From assembly GCA_029256705.1 (NCBI GenBank), contig JAQSXK010000001.1:248001-312000 (forward strand): a stretch of 64,000 bases of DNA, given 5' to 3'. The translations under genes and the position numbers were made by a program. A model generated the notes under the pieces. That model saw only the letters and a list, made by a program, of their open reading frames with translations, was not told the origin of the DNA and made no database searches. Shown piece after piece: positions 34,111 through 42,731 of this stretch (position 1 is the stretch's first letter; every line of letters starts with the position of its first letter). This DNA comes from Clostridia bacterium. GTDB lineage: Bacteria > Bacillota > Clostridia > TANB77 > CAG-465.

Positions 34111-34956
34111 TTAAATTATATTTGAGAGTAGCTGTATAATCTGAGGTTCAAATGCATGTATTACCTCTACTAAAATTAATACAATTACTATAATCTCTAA
34201 TATAGTAGCTTTTCTTGAATGACTTAAATCCGCAAATATTTCAGTTACTTCTAGTAGTGATTCTATTTTTGCATTTAGTATTTTATATCTATCATCAAGT
34301 TCAAAAAGATCAGCTAGATCATTAAAGAATATCTTAGCATCTTCATTTTCCCATGTAATATCAGGTTTATCTAGTAACATTATATATGATATAACTGTAT
34401 GTTTAAATGATAAAACACCGCCTATTATTGAAGCAGCCTTTTTTTCTGTCATGTTTATTTTTCCAACTTTTAATGATGATATTATCTTTTCAACTTCATC
34501 AAAAACAATGGATAGTCTATTTTCTATTGTCTCTAAAGCAGCAGACTTTGCTATAACAAGGGCAGTCATATCTAAATTGTAATCTTCAATAGATTTAAGA
34601 TTGCATATTTCAAAACCTATTTCATTTTCAACTTTCTCATCACAAAGAATATCATACTCTTCAATGCAATTATACTTCATTTCCTTATTCATACTTTTTA
34701 TACTATCTGGTATATTATTTATTTGGTTTATAAATTGTTCTCTTTCTATTTCATTGAAATTAACAAATACGATAGAACCAAAATAATATATATATACCAT
34801 TTTGTTAGTTGCATCTTTAAATTGTGCTAAATGATTTCCTTTTAAAATTAAAGGCTCTTCCCATTTGATTTTTTTATTTATATTATAATATTTACATATA
34901 TTTGATATATTAAATTCGCTACATATAGCTCTCGCTGCAAAATAAAATTTTGTCAT
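34111..34956 (-). CDS. DUF155 / RMD1-family protein inside the division cluster
   Basis: About 281 residues. The pattern matches the RMD1 (DUF155, yeast Rmd1/Sif2, bacterial YagE) family: an N-terminal beta-rich part with MVYIYYFGSIVFVNF, a Glu-rich E-x-Y-D segment (EEYDILCDEK), the helix ALVIAKSAALETIENRL, the long helical middle with the block DKPDITWENEDAKIFFNDL and ELDDRYKILNAKIESLLEV, and a C-terminal membrane anchor (about 255-280) after RKATILEIIVIVL. Eukaryotic members act in mitochondria; bacterial function is unknown. Finding it between rsmH and ftsL is unusual for this family and suggests a link to the envelope or division. The ATG at 34956 follows GGGGTGG; a GTG at 34965 is within that site. 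Confidence 0.82.
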   Translation of the reverse strand: MTKFYFAARAICSEFNISNICKYYNINKKIKWEEPLILKGNHLAQFKDATNKMVYIYYFGSIVFVNFNEIEREQFINQINNIPDSIKSMNKEMKYNCIEEYDILCDEKVENEIGFEICNLKSIEDYNLDMTALVIAKSAALETIENRLSIVFDEVEKIISSLKVGKINMTEKKAASIIGGVLSFKHTVISYIMLLDKPDITWENEDAKIFFNDLADLFELDDRYKILNAKIESLLEVTEIFADLSHSRKATILEIIVIVLILVEVIHAFEPQIIQLLSNII

Positions 34957-34993
34957 ACCTACCACCCCTTATATAAATTCTTAAAGCATAAAC

Positions 34994-35926
34994 TTAATTT
35001 TTTTCAAATATTCTAAGTTTTGCACTTCTTGCTCTTGGATTTTCATCAAGTTCAGATTCTTTTGAAATTATTGGTTTTCTAGTTACATTTTTCCCATATG
35101 ATTTATATCCACATACACATACAGGAAAACCACTTGGACAAGTACATCTACCTTCAAGTTCTTCAAAAGCATGTTTTACTATTCTATCTTCTAGAGAGTG
35201 AAATGTTATAATTAAAAGTCTACCTTTAGTATTTAAGCAATTTACACTATCTACAACTGCTTCTTTCAATTTATCTAACTCACTATTAACTTCTATTCTT
35301 ATAGCTTGAAATACCCTTTTAGCCGGATGCTGTTTTTCAAGTGTTGCTTTAAATGGAATAGAACTTTTTATTATATTAACAAGTTCAAGTGTAGTTTCTA
35401 TTGGCTTTACACTTCTTTGTTCACATATTTTTGCTGCTATTCTATTAGAATATCTTTCTTCGCCATAGTCAAAAAAAATCTTACTAAGACTATCTTCACT
35501 ATATTTATTTACTACTTCATAAGCAGATAGTTTATCTTCTCTATTCATTCTCATATCTAATTTGCTGTCTTGCATATAGCTAAACCCACGCTCAGCTTCG
35601 TCTAATTGATATGAAGAAACTCCTAAATCAAGTAATATACCATCAACTTTTTCTATTTTTAATTCCTCTAATATTTTCTTTATATCATCATGATTACCAT
35701 GATATATTATTTTATTATTAAATTCTTTTAACTTAATTTCAGCTGCTTTTATAGCTTCTTTATCTCTGTCTATTCCTATTAGTACTCCATTTTTACTTAA
35801 TTTTTCTATAATATGCAATGAATGCCCTGCACCACCTAAAGTACCATCAACATATATTCCATCTTTTTTTATATTAAGTCCTTCTATGCATTCGTCAAGT
35901 AAAACTGGCTTATGTTTAAATTCCAT
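34994..35926 (-). CDS. rsmH: 16S rRNA (cytosine-1402-N4)-methyltransferase RsmH (MraW)
   Basis: RsmH methylates N4 of C1402 in the decoding centre of 16S rRNA using SAM. The 310-residue protein has [13 protein letters not shown] at the start, the SAM site [10 protein letters not shown] (about 28-37), [20 protein letters not shown] (about 98-117), [15 protein letters not shown] and [15 protein letters not shown], all family hallmarks. Its 185-base upstream gap from mraZ carries seven copies of a 12-mer (35960-36104), a possible regulatory element. GAGGT precedes the ATG. Confidence 0.96.
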   Translation of the reverse strand: MEFKHKPVLLDECIEGLNIKKDGIYVDGTLGGAGHSLHIIEKLSKNGVLIGIDRDKEAIKAAEIKLKEFNNKIIYHGNHDDIKKILEELKIEKVDGILLDLGVSSYQLDEAERGFSYMQDSKLDMRMNREDKLSAYEVVNKYSEDSLSKIFFDYGEERYSNRIAAKICEQRSVKPIETTLELVNIIKSSIPFKATLEKQHPAKRVFQAIRIEVNSELDKLKEAVVDSVNCLNTKGRLLIITFHSLEDRIVKHAFEELEGRCTCPSGFPVCVCGYKSYGKNVTRKPIISKESELDENPRARSAKLRIFEKN

Positions 35927-35959
35927 ATATTTACCTCATTTAATATTTCATTATATATG

Positions 35960-36104
35960 TTATCTTTTGTACATTACATATTTAAAACATATTTTATCTT
36001 TTGTAATTTTAGATTTTATCTTTTGTATATTATTTATTTATCATTTGTAAAGTTATCTTTTGTATCTTTTAAATTTATCTTTTGTATATTATTTATCTTT
36101 TGTA
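35960..36104 (-). repeat. Seven copies of the 12-mer TACAAAAGATAA between mraZ and rsmH
   Basis: Read on the plus strand as TTATCTTTTGTA, copies start at 35960, 35994, 36016, 36038 (one mismatch), 36053, 36075 and 36093. Spacings are 34, 22, 22, 15, 22 and 18 bases. The transcript of the cluster would carry UACAAAAGAUAA seven times just before the rsmH ribosome binding site. No open frame of note runs through it. Confidence 0.85.
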
Positions 36105-36111
36105 TGTATAT

Positions 36112-36543
36112 TTAAATGCCTAAATTAGACATTTGAATAGCAATTTCATTCATATCCATATTATCTGAACTTGTGTAATTGTTCCATTTTTCTCTATCCC
36201 AAATTTCAACTCTAGTAGATACACCAATTATTGATAAATCTTTATTTAAACCAGCATATTCTCTTAAGTTCTGTGGTATATTAATTCTACCTTGTTTATC
36301 TAGTTCACACTCAGTTGCACCAGAGAAAAAGAAACGTATAAAGTTACGAACATTAGGATTTGTTAGAGGCAAATCTTTAAGTTTAGTTTCAAATGTACTC
36401 CATTCATTTTTTGAATAGATAAATAGACAATTATCCAAACCTTTTGTAACTATAAACGAAGCACCTAAATCTTCTCTAAATTTAGCTGGTACACTTACTC
36501 TACCTTTTTCATCTACATTATGGTTATATTCACCTAATAACAC
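36112..36543 (-). CDS. mraZ: Transcriptional regulator MraZ
   Basis: MraZ is a DNA-binding AbrB-like protein that controls its own division cluster. The 143-residue protein has the two tandem SpoVT/AbrB-like units: [25 protein letters not shown] and the second [21 protein letters not shown]. Both carry the D-x-K/Q-G-R motif at the DNA-facing turn. Its operator, three phased repeats, lies immediately upstream (36554-36579). Confidence 0.96.
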   Translation of the reverse strand: MLLGEYNHNVDEKGRVSVPAKFREDLGASFIVTKGLDNCLFIYSKNEWSTFETKLKDLPLTNPNVRNFIRFFFSGATECELDKQGRINIPQNLREYAGLNKDLSIIGVSTRVEIWDREKWNNYTSSDNMDMNEIAIQMSNLGI

Positions 36544-36553
36544 TTAAAACTCA

Positions 36554-36579
36554 CCACTTTTCTCCACTTCTTACCACTT
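36554..36579 (-). promoter_or_regulatory. MraZ box: three AAGTGG repeats at exact 10-base spacing
   Basis: On the minus strand AAGTGG occurs at 36579-36574, 36569-36564 and 36559-36554. Direct repeats of a TGG-containing hexamer with one-turn spacing upstream of mraZ are the known MraZ recognition pattern. The predicted transcript start falls in or next to the first repeat, so bound MraZ should repress the cluster. Confidence 0.85.
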
Positions 36580-36585
36580 GATATA

Positions 36586-36614
36586 ATTTTAATACAAAAA
36601 AAATTAAAAATCAA
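36586..36614 (-). promoter_or_regulatory. Sigma-A promoter of the mraZ/division cluster
   Basis: Minus strand TTGATT (36614-36609), 17-base spacer, TAAAAT (36591-36586), directly followed by the MraZ boxes. Confidence 0.65.
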
Positions 36615-36716
36615 TACTTTTACAAAAAAAAGTTAAAAAAAGTCAACTTTTTATGTAAAATTACATTTTAAATATCTTTTCTAGTAATAAACACGACATA
36701 AAACAAAATTTTCAAT

Positions 36717-36745
36717 TTGACAATTGACTAATAATAGTGTATAAT
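36717..36745 (+). promoter_or_regulatory. Consensus sigma-A promoter of the divergent-PAP2 gene
   Basis: TTGACA (36717-36722), 17-base spacer, TATAAT (36740-36745); both hexamers are perfect consensus. The gene starts 47 bases further on. Confidence 0.85.
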
Positions 36746-36792
36746 ATATTGACAAAAAACGAAAAATAAACTAAAACTGGAGGTTTTAAATT

Positions 36793-37452
36793 ATGAATTT
36801 TACAATTGTGGATTCTGTACTTCTCTTATCTATTTCTTCAATAACAACTGTGGTATTTGTTCAAATGTTTAAAACAATATTAAATAGTATACTAATTGGA
36901 AAATTCGATATTAAAACTTTATTGTCTGATGGTGATTTTCCCTCTTCCCATACTGCGATACTTGTGTCTTTCAACATTGTATTTTGGAATATGATATATT
37001 CTTATTCTATAAACAATCCAAACACTGATATGTTTTCTTCTATACTAGTTGGACTAGTACTTGCTTTATGGTCATGTTATGAAATACGTGATGCTATGGG
37101 TGTAAGGCTTAGGGTACAAGAACATGCACATGCTATTAAACAAATAGCTCTAACTTCGAAAGATATCTCCGATAAAATTGAAAAGTTAAAGTTAATTGAA
37201 AATGATATTAACTCGAGAGCACTTGAAGAGGAACTTGATGATATACTTAGTAACATCAAACTTAAAGCAGGCCATTTGCCTCATGAAGTATTAGGCGGAA
37301 TAATAACCGGCGGTCTAATTGGATTGTTATTTATATTTGGTGCAAATGCTAACTTACAACTCCTTATATTAGTAGCATTAATTTTTGCTATATATGTAAC
37401 ACTTACTATACTAATATTCATTAGAAAACGGAAGAAAGATGAAAAAGAATAA
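36793..37452 (+). CDS. Divergent PAP2 family membrane protein (DUF212, YuiD-like)
   Basis: The 219-residue protein has four hydrophobic segments (about 5-35, 55-75, 80-100, 165-210). It carries the phosphatase-like signatures SDGDFPSSHTA (about 45-56) and GHLPHEVLGGIITGG (about 160-174), which correspond to the second and third motifs of PAP2 enzymes. The family is related to lipid-phosphate phosphatases; its activity is not established. A charged insert (about 115-155, KIEKLKLIENDINSRALEEEL) separates the motifs. One in-frame CGG (37429-37431) lies in the basic tail IRKRKKDEKE, where either reading would leave the core intact. It is transcribed away from mraZ from a consensus promoter. Confidence 0.85.
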   Translation: MNFTIVDSVLLLSISSITTVVFVQMFKTILNSILIGKFDIKTLLSDGDFPSSHTAILVSFNIVFWNMIYSYSINNPNTDMFSSILVGLVLALWSCYEIRDAMGVRLRVQEHAHAIKQIALTSKDISDKIEKLKLIENDINSRALEEELDDILSNIKLKAGHLPHEVLGGIITGGLIGLLFIFGANANLQLLILVALIFAIYVTLTILIFIRKRKKDEKE

Positions 37453-37466
37453 ATCATGAAATTAAA

Positions 37467-37504
37467 AAAACTAAACGTAAATATTATTTACATTTAGTTT
37501 TTTA
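37467..37504. terminator. Bidirectional terminator between the PAP2 and coiled-coil genes
   Basis: Arms ACTAAA-C-GTAAAT and ATTTAC-A-TTTAGT (one mismatch) around an ATT loop, with an A run before and a T run after. Confidence 0.75.
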
Positions 37505-37522
37505 TTTTATTTAAATCTAAGA

Positions 37523-39529
37523 TTATCTTCCGTCTTTATTTCTGTCTTCGTTTGATTTTCCGCCTCTTTCAGGATTTGGTGGATATGTCTCAGTTTGACC
37601 TCTTAAAGTTTCTGTAAAATCTTTAGCTTTAGATCTAGAAACAATATCTTGACCTTCTGGTAATTCAACTTCTGAAATTGCTGATCTAATATCTTCTGTT
37701 TTTCTACTAGTTGGAGGGGTAAATAATTTGAAAAATTTATTTTTACAAATATCTCTACTCTGAGCTTGTAATGTACCAAATTTAACTGGTGTTAATATAT
37801 ATTTTTCAAAATCTTTTATTTCATCTTCAGACATATTTTCTTTATTTGCAGCATAACCTTTGATTATTTCCTGCCATTTAGATTGATTTTTGTCTGACAT
37901 TTGTGTAAATCCATCTAATACACCATATGATGCTTCACCAAAATCTTTAAATCCATTATTTGCTTTTCCCCAAAAACTTTGATCTTCAAAAGATTTTCTG
38001 TATAAAGCTTCTATTTCAGATTTGTCCATATCTATTCCAGCAGCAGCAATTAATTTTTCTAATTTACTAGGGTCTAAATCCTTAATAGTTTGTGCCAAGT
38101 TTTTCTTATCTATTTTCATCATTTCTTTAACTTTATTCTTTTCTTCTTTTGTTAATGGAACAGGAGATTTTTTTAATTCTTCAAATGCCTTAGTCATAGC
38201 TTCATAATCTCTTCCACCAAGTTCACTTTGTATTCTCTTTAATCTATCTTCAGAAGATAAACCAACACCATCATTTGAATAACCAAGAATATAATCTAAT
38301 TTTTCTTTCTTTTTATCTTCTGGTGTAACTACAGGTAAAGTTTCTTCCTTTGCAGGTTCACCTGGTTGTGTATAATAGTATCCATTATTTTGTTGAGAAT
38401 TTTTAGATTTATTTTTTTCTTTATTAGAAGGTTCTTCTCCTCCTACAACTTGTTGTTGTCCAACAATTGGGTCATCTTCACCCTCAACATTAACTCTTTC
38501 ATTTTCTTGTACAGATTCACCTTCAACTACAGGAGTTTCAGCTACTTCTACTTCTGGTAAATCTGCTATTTTAGCTGCTTTAACATTTATTCCTCTTTCA
38601 TTTAAAGTTTTTTCTGTAGCTTCAACTGTATCTATATATTTTTGTCTTTGTTTTTCAAATTCTTCTTTTAATTGTTTTAATTCATCACCAACAATAGGCA
38701 TTAATCTTAATTCATTTTCTAGTATATTTTTTTCTGCAGCTTTAGCGTTTATTTCAGTGTCTAAATCTAATACTTCATTTTGTAATTTTCTTATATTAGC
38801 TTCATATTGACTTTTTTCATCTTCTTTTGCTTGATATTGTGATGTTAATTCCACTCTATCTTTAGATAAATTTGCTCTCTCACTTTGTAAAGAAGCTATT
38901 TCAGCAGCATTTTTTTCAAGTTCTGCTGGATCATTTGTATTTTTATTTGCTTCTTCTAATTTTTTAATTTTTTCATCTATCTCTTTGATTTTAGCGTCAA
39001 TATCTGCAATTTTTTTTGCTAATGTTTTAGCTTCATCTTTTGCTCTAACTGAATTTGCTTTTTCTTCAGCTATTTTTCCACCTTTACCGTCAGCACCTTG
39101 AAGTTCAATCTTTCTATCATTCAAAGTTTTTATTTCATCATTTAATCCTTTTATCTTATTTTCATTATTTTCTTTTTCAGCTACTTTTTTGTTGAAACTT
39201 TCTTCTGCCTCTTTTATTAGAGCAGCATATTTTTCAACTCTTGCATTTGCAATATTAGTCATATTAATGAAATCTTCTTCTATATTCTTACTTGTAAGTT
39301 GAACCTCTTTTTGCACATCTTCAAAATTTTTGTTCATCTCTTGTCTTGCTGTTTGATCATCACCTATTTGTGCAAGAACATAAGCTAATTTAGTATTATT
39401 ATCTGTTATATCATCAGGAATATTATATGAAGCAAATAAATTATTTAATTTTTCTTCAGCTACATTTATTCTTTCTTGCATTTTATTTATTATTTCTGTT
39501 TCGCCTAAATTAATTGTATTAATAGCCAT
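37523..39529 (-). CDS. Large coiled-coil protein of unknown function
   Basis: I recognise no family for this 668-residue protein. There is no signal peptide or membrane segment. Residues about 1-330 are a nearly continuous, highly charged coiled coil with Glu/Lys/Leu heptads (KKIADIDAKIKEIDEKIKKLEE and similar). An acidic, Glu/Val/Pro-rich linker (about 335-420) contains QQNNGYYYTQPGEP. The C-terminal half (about 425-668) is helical and probably globular (IDKKNLAQTIKDLDPSKLEKL, WGKANNGFKDFGEASYGVLDG). The product looks like a scaffold or structural protein. Its ATG overlaps the stop of a 43-aa gene (TAATG), so the two are translationally coupled and probably interact. Confidence 0.75.
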   Translation of the reverse strand: MAINTINLGETEIINKMQERINVAEEKLNNLFASYNIPDDITDNNTKLAYVLAQIGDDQTARQEMNKNFEDVQKEVQLTSKNIEEDFINMTNIANARVEKYAALIKEAEESFNKKVAEKENNENKIKGLNDEIKTLNDRKIELQGADGKGGKIAEEKANSVRAKDEAKTLAKKIADIDAKIKEIDEKIKKLEEANKNTNDPAELEKNAAEIASLQSERANLSKDRVELTSQYQAKEDEKSQYEANIRKLQNEVLDLDTEINAKAAEKNILENELRLMPIVGDELKQLKEEFEKQRQKYIDTVEATEKTLNERGINVKAAKIADLPEVEVAETPVVEGESVQENERVNVEGEDDPIVGQQQVVGGEEPSNKEKNKSKNSQQNNGYYYTQPGEPAKEETLPVVTPEDKKKEKLDYILGYSNDGVGLSSEDRLKRIQSELGGRDYEAMTKAFEELKKSPVPLTKEEKNKVKEMMKIDKKNLAQTIKDLDPSKLEKLIAAAGIDMDKSEIEALYRKSFEDQSFWGKANNGFKDFGEASYGVLDGFTQMSDKNQSKWQEIIKGYAANKENMSEDEIKDFEKYILTPVKFGTLQAQSRDICKNKFFKLFTPPTSRKTEDIRSAISEVELPEGQDIVSRSKAKDFTETLRGQTETYPPNPERGGKSNEDRNKDGR

Positions 39530-39660
39530 TATAATACCTCCTTATTTACTTTATCAAAACTTTCAAAAATACTAGTCTCTTTTCTAATCATTTCTGTCAA
39601 TTGCTCTAATTGTTTCATATCTTCTTTTATAACTTTTAATCTTGATCTCAATTCTTCCAT
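39529..39660 (-). CDS. Small coiled-coil protein (43 aa), translationally coupled to the large coiled-coil gene
   Basis: ATG at 39660 behind GGAGAGGAAG, stop TAA at 39531-39529 overlapping the next ATG by one base. The product, MEELRSRLKVIKEDMKQLEQ and on to FDKVNKEVL, is one amphipathic helix. Its stop sits downstream of the AAGGAGG that serves the large gene, so ribosomes ending here are placed to start there. It may pair with the coiled coil of the large protein. No family recognised. Confidence 0.75.
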   Translation of the reverse strand: MEELRSRLKVIKEDMKQLEQLTEMIRKETSIFESFDKVNKEVL

Positions 39661-39766
39661 ACAAAAACTTCCTCTCCATATATATACTTATATATTAATC
39701 TTACTATATATTCTGACAAAAGTCAATACATTATGTCAACATTTTAACTTTTGTTTTATTTTAATA

Positions 39767-40792
39767 TTATTTTATAAACATACAATCTCCAAAACTAAAA
39801 AATCTATATTTATTTTTAACTGCCTCTTTATATGCATTTAATATTATATCTTTATTGCTTAAAGCTGAAACTAACATTATTAATGTAGATTCTGGCAGAT
39901 GAAAATTAGTAAGTAATTTATCTACCATTTTAAATTTATATCCTGGATAAATAAATATATCTGTATCTTTTTTCATAGAATGTATTATACCATTTTCATC
40001 TGTTGCACTTTCTAAAACCCTGCAGGATGTAGTACCAACGCAAATCACTTTATTCCCTCTTTTTTTAGTTTCATTTATAATGGATGCTGTATTTGAATCT
40101 ATACTAAAACTTTCACTATGCATTTTATGATTTAATACATCATCTACTTTTACAGGTCTAAAAGTTCCTATTCCCACATGAAGTGTAACATATGCAACAT
40201 TAACACCTTTTTCCTCTAATTTAGTAATTATATCTTTCGTAAAATGAAGGCCTGCTGTAGGTGCTGCCGCAGAACCTGCAATTTTATTATATACAGTTTG
40301 ATATCTTTCTTTATCTTCTAATTTTTCTGTTATATATGGTGGAAGTGGCATTGTACCTAATGTGTCTAATATTTCATTAAAAATGCCATCATATTTAAAC
40401 TTAATTATTCTTTCGCCTTCTGGTAGTATATCTATAACTTCTGCTGTAAGTAAATTTTCGCCAAAAACAATAACAGTTCCAATTTTTGCTTTTCTACCAG
40501 GTTTTACTAATGTTTCCCAATTATCGTTTTCAAGTTGTTTAGTTAAAAGAAATTCTATAATTTCTTCCTTATTTTCTCTATGTCCAAATATTCTAGCAGG
40601 AATAACTCTTGTATCATTTAATACTATTGTATCCCCATTATTTATATACTCTAAAATATTTTCAAAACTTTTATGTTCTATTTCACCGGTTACTTTATCG
40701 AGTACCATCATCTTAGATTTAGATCTCTCTAAAAGAGGTGTTTGTGCTATTAATTCTTGTGGTAAATCATATTTAAAATCACTTGTTTTCAT
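39767..40792 (-). CDS. queA: S-adenosylmethionine:tRNA ribosyltransferase-isomerase QueA
   Basis: QueA transfers the ribosyl part of SAM to preQ1 in tRNA to form epoxyqueuosine. The 341 residues show [36 protein letters not shown], the central PLPPYI (about 155), TAGLHFTK (about 179-186), [10 protein letters not shown] (about 205-214) and the closing [16 protein letters not shown]. It is cotranscribed with ung, which ends 2 bases upstream. Other queuosine genes (tgt, queG) are not in the window, although tgt commonly follows queA. Confidence 0.97.
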   Translation of the reverse strand: MKTSDFKYDLPQELIAQTPLLERSKSKMMVLDKVTGEIEHKSFENILEYINNGDTIVLNDTRVIPARIFGHRENKEEIIEFLLTKQLENDNWETLVKPGRKAKIGTVIVFGENLLTAEVIDILPEGERIIKFKYDGIFNEILDTLGTMPLPPYITEKLEDKERYQTVYNKIAGSAAAPTAGLHFTKDIITKLEEKGVNVAYVTLHVGIGTFRPVKVDDVLNHKMHSESFSIDSNTASIINETKKRGNKVICVGTTSCRVLESATDENGIIHSMKKDTDIFIYPGYKFKMVDKLLTNFHLPESTLIMLVSALSNKDIILNAYKEAVKNKYRFFSFGDCMFIK

Positions 40793-40794
40793 TG

Positions 40795-41496
40795 TTATTC
40801 CCCTTCTGTAAAAAAATTAGTTTGCATTTCTTCGTTAATGTTTTCTATCTGAAAATCTATTTCTTTTTCTCCATTTTGTTTTAGAAATTCATTTATCTTA
40901 GAAAAATGTTTACACCCAAAAAATCCATTTCTTGCAGAAAAAGGACTTGGATGCGCACTTGTTAGTATTAAGTGCTGCTTATTTGTTATATATTTTTCTT
41001 TTTCTTTTGCATAATTTCCCCAAAGTACAAATACTATAGGTTTATTTCTTTCATTTAATTTTGTAATAATATTATCAGTAAAAATTTCCCAACCTTTATT
41101 TCTATGACTTCCCGGTTTATCCTTCTCTACTGTAAGTACACTGTTTAAAAGTAATACCCCTTGGTTTGTCCATTTAACTAAATATCCGTTATTAGGTATA
41201 TAAGTCCCTATATCACTATTCAATTCTTTATATATATTTTTAAGGGAAGGTGGTACTTTAATACCTGGTTTGACAGAAAAACTAAGTCCATGTGCCTCAC
41301 CAGATCCATGATAAGGATCTTGTCCAAGTATAACAACCTTAACTTCTTCATATTTCGTAAATTTTAAACTATTAAATATATTTTCTTTTTCAGGAAATAT
41401 TATTTTACTACTATATTCGTTTTCTAAAAAATCCATAAGATTTTTAAAATATTCCTTCTCTTTTTCTTCATTAATTAGGTTATCAAAATATGACAT
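40795..41496 (-). CDS. ung: Uracil-DNA glycosylase, family 1
   Basis: Ung removes uracil from DNA to start base excision repair. The 233-residue protein has the water-activating motif [17 protein letters not shown] (about 58-74, Asp60 region), the uracil-binding [10 protein letters not shown], and the DNA-intercalation loop [17 protein letters not shown] with its His. The C-terminal extension beyond the core is short and acidic. It is followed 2 bases later by queA. Confidence 0.96.
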   Translation of the reverse strand: MSYFDNLINEEKEKEYFKNLMDFLENEYSSKIIFPEKENIFNSLKFTKYEEVKVVILGQDPYHGSGEAHGLSFSVKPGIKVPPSLKNIYKELNSDIGTYIPNNGYLVKWTNQGVLLLNSVLTVEKDKPGSHRNKGWEIFTDNIITKLNERNKPIVFVLWGNYAKEKEKYITNKQHLILTSAHPSPFSARNGFFGCKHFSKINEFLKQNGEKEIDFQIENINEEMQTNFFTEGE

Positions 41497-41499
41497 AAA

Positions 41500-42156
41500 T
41501 TACATACCTCTAACTTTAAGCAATAATTTTATTCTTTTTTTACAATCATCTATATTAACTATTTTCTCGTGCCCTGGATATATTATTATATCTTCAAATC
41601 TATCAAATAACATATCTATCGTGTTTTTCATATCTTCCAAACTTCCAGACTTTAAATCTACCCTTCCATAACAAGTAGCAAATATTGTATCACCTGTAAA
41701 TAAGGAATCAGTACTCTTTTCAAGTAAACACATACATCCACTTGTATGTCCTGGTGTATGAATTACTACAAGTAATATATTACCTATTTGGATTAAGTCT
41801 TTATCTTTTACAGTAATTACCTTATTTTTATCTATATTAGGTTTATCTACATTTAATTTTGTAAAATGAGATTTTTCATCATCTTCTAATCCATCAAGAT
41901 CATTTTCATGTATTATTACATCAGCATCAGTATATTTCATTATTTCCTCTAATTGACCCAAATGATCTGCATGACAATGAGTTAAAATTACATATCTTAC
42001 TTTAAGATTATTTTCATCAATTCTAGATATTATTCTTTCTTTATTATACCCTGGATCTATTACTACTGCATTATCTTCTTCATCATATATAATATAACAG
42101 TTTGTAGGATAATTATCATCACCTACTTCAATTTGTATAATTTTATTTCTCTCCAT
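41500..42156 (-). CDS. Metallo-beta-lactamase-fold hydrolase (glyoxalase II-like)
   Basis: The 218-residue protein has the metal-binding HCHADHLGQ (about 60-68, H-x-H-x-D-H), further His in HTPGHTSG (about 134-141), the bridging Asp in FTGDTIF (about 155-161) and the final PGHEKIV. These complete a two-metal site. The layout is that of hydroxyacylglutathione hydrolase-like enzymes common in Clostridia. Substrate unknown. Its start overlaps the tdk end by 14 bases and its stop lies 3 bases before ung, so it is cotranslated with both. Confidence 0.92.
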   Translation of the reverse strand: MERNKIIQIEVGDDNYPTNCYIIYDEEDNAVVIDPGYNKERIISRIDENNLKVRYVILTHCHADHLGQLEEIMKYTDADVIIHENDLDGLEDDEKSHFTKLNVDKPNIDKNKVITVKDKDLIQIGNILLVVIHTPGHTSGCMCLLEKSTDSLFTGDTIFATCYGRVDLKSGSLEDMKNTIDMLFDRFEDIIIYPGHEKIVNIDDCKKRIKLLLKVRGM

Positions 42157-42721
42157 ATTCTTTCACTCTTTTCTTATAGCATTTTCTACATACTGATTTA
42201 TATTCTAAATCACCAATTAATATTTGTTCTCCGGAAGTTGTAGCTTTTCCATTTAATGTTCTCATATTACATGTAGCCTTTTTTCCACAATCACATATGG
42301 TTTTTAGTTCCTCAATTTTATCTGCTATAGTTAGTAATGCTTTACTACCTTCAAACAATTGATTTCTAAAGTCACTTCTTAGTCCATAACAGATAACTGG
42401 AATATCTAAATAATCTACTATATCTGTTAGTTGCTGTACATGATTGGTATTTAAAAATTGTGCTTCATCAACCAATACACATGCTGGTACATGTTCTAAC
42501 GATGAGCAAAGATTATATATATTAGTATCTTCATTAAAAGTATGTGCATCTTTATTAAGTCCCATTCTAGTTGTTATTTTCCCTTTTTCATACCTATTGT
42601 CTATTTCTGCTGTAAGATACATTACTTTGTATCCTCTTTCTTCATAATTAAATCCTACTTTTAATAAATCTATAGACTTACCTGCACCCATACATGCATA
42701 TCTAAAATATAATTTTGCCAC
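42143..42721 (-). CDS. tdk: Thymidine kinase
   Basis: Tdk salvages thymidine to dTMP. Counting from the GTG at 42721, which has GGGGGA at proper spacing, the protein has 192 residues; an upstream ATG at 42760 lies inside the rel end and lacks a site. The P-loop is CMGAGKS (about 9-15), followed by VDEAQF (about 85-90, Walker B and catalytic Glu). The lasso region ends in two Cys pairs, CDCGKKATC and CRKCYKK, forming the zinc site of type II thymidine kinases. It lies 10 bases after rel. Confidence 0.93.
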   Translation of the reverse strand: MAKLYFRYACMGAGKSIDLLKVGFNYEERGYKVMYLTAEIDNRYEKGKITTRMGLNKDAHTFNEDTNIYNLCSSLEHVPACVLVDEAQFLNTNHVQQLTDIVDYLDIPVICYGLRSDFRNQLFEGSKALLTIADKIEELKTICDCGKKATCNMRTLNGKATTSGEQILIGDLEYKSVCRKCYKKRVKEYGEK

Positions 42722-42731
42722 AAAAATCCCC

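Noticed and set aside
35960-36104. CRISPR array
   Set aside because: The repeat is only 12 bases, the spacers are 3-22 bases and unequal, and there are no cas genes.
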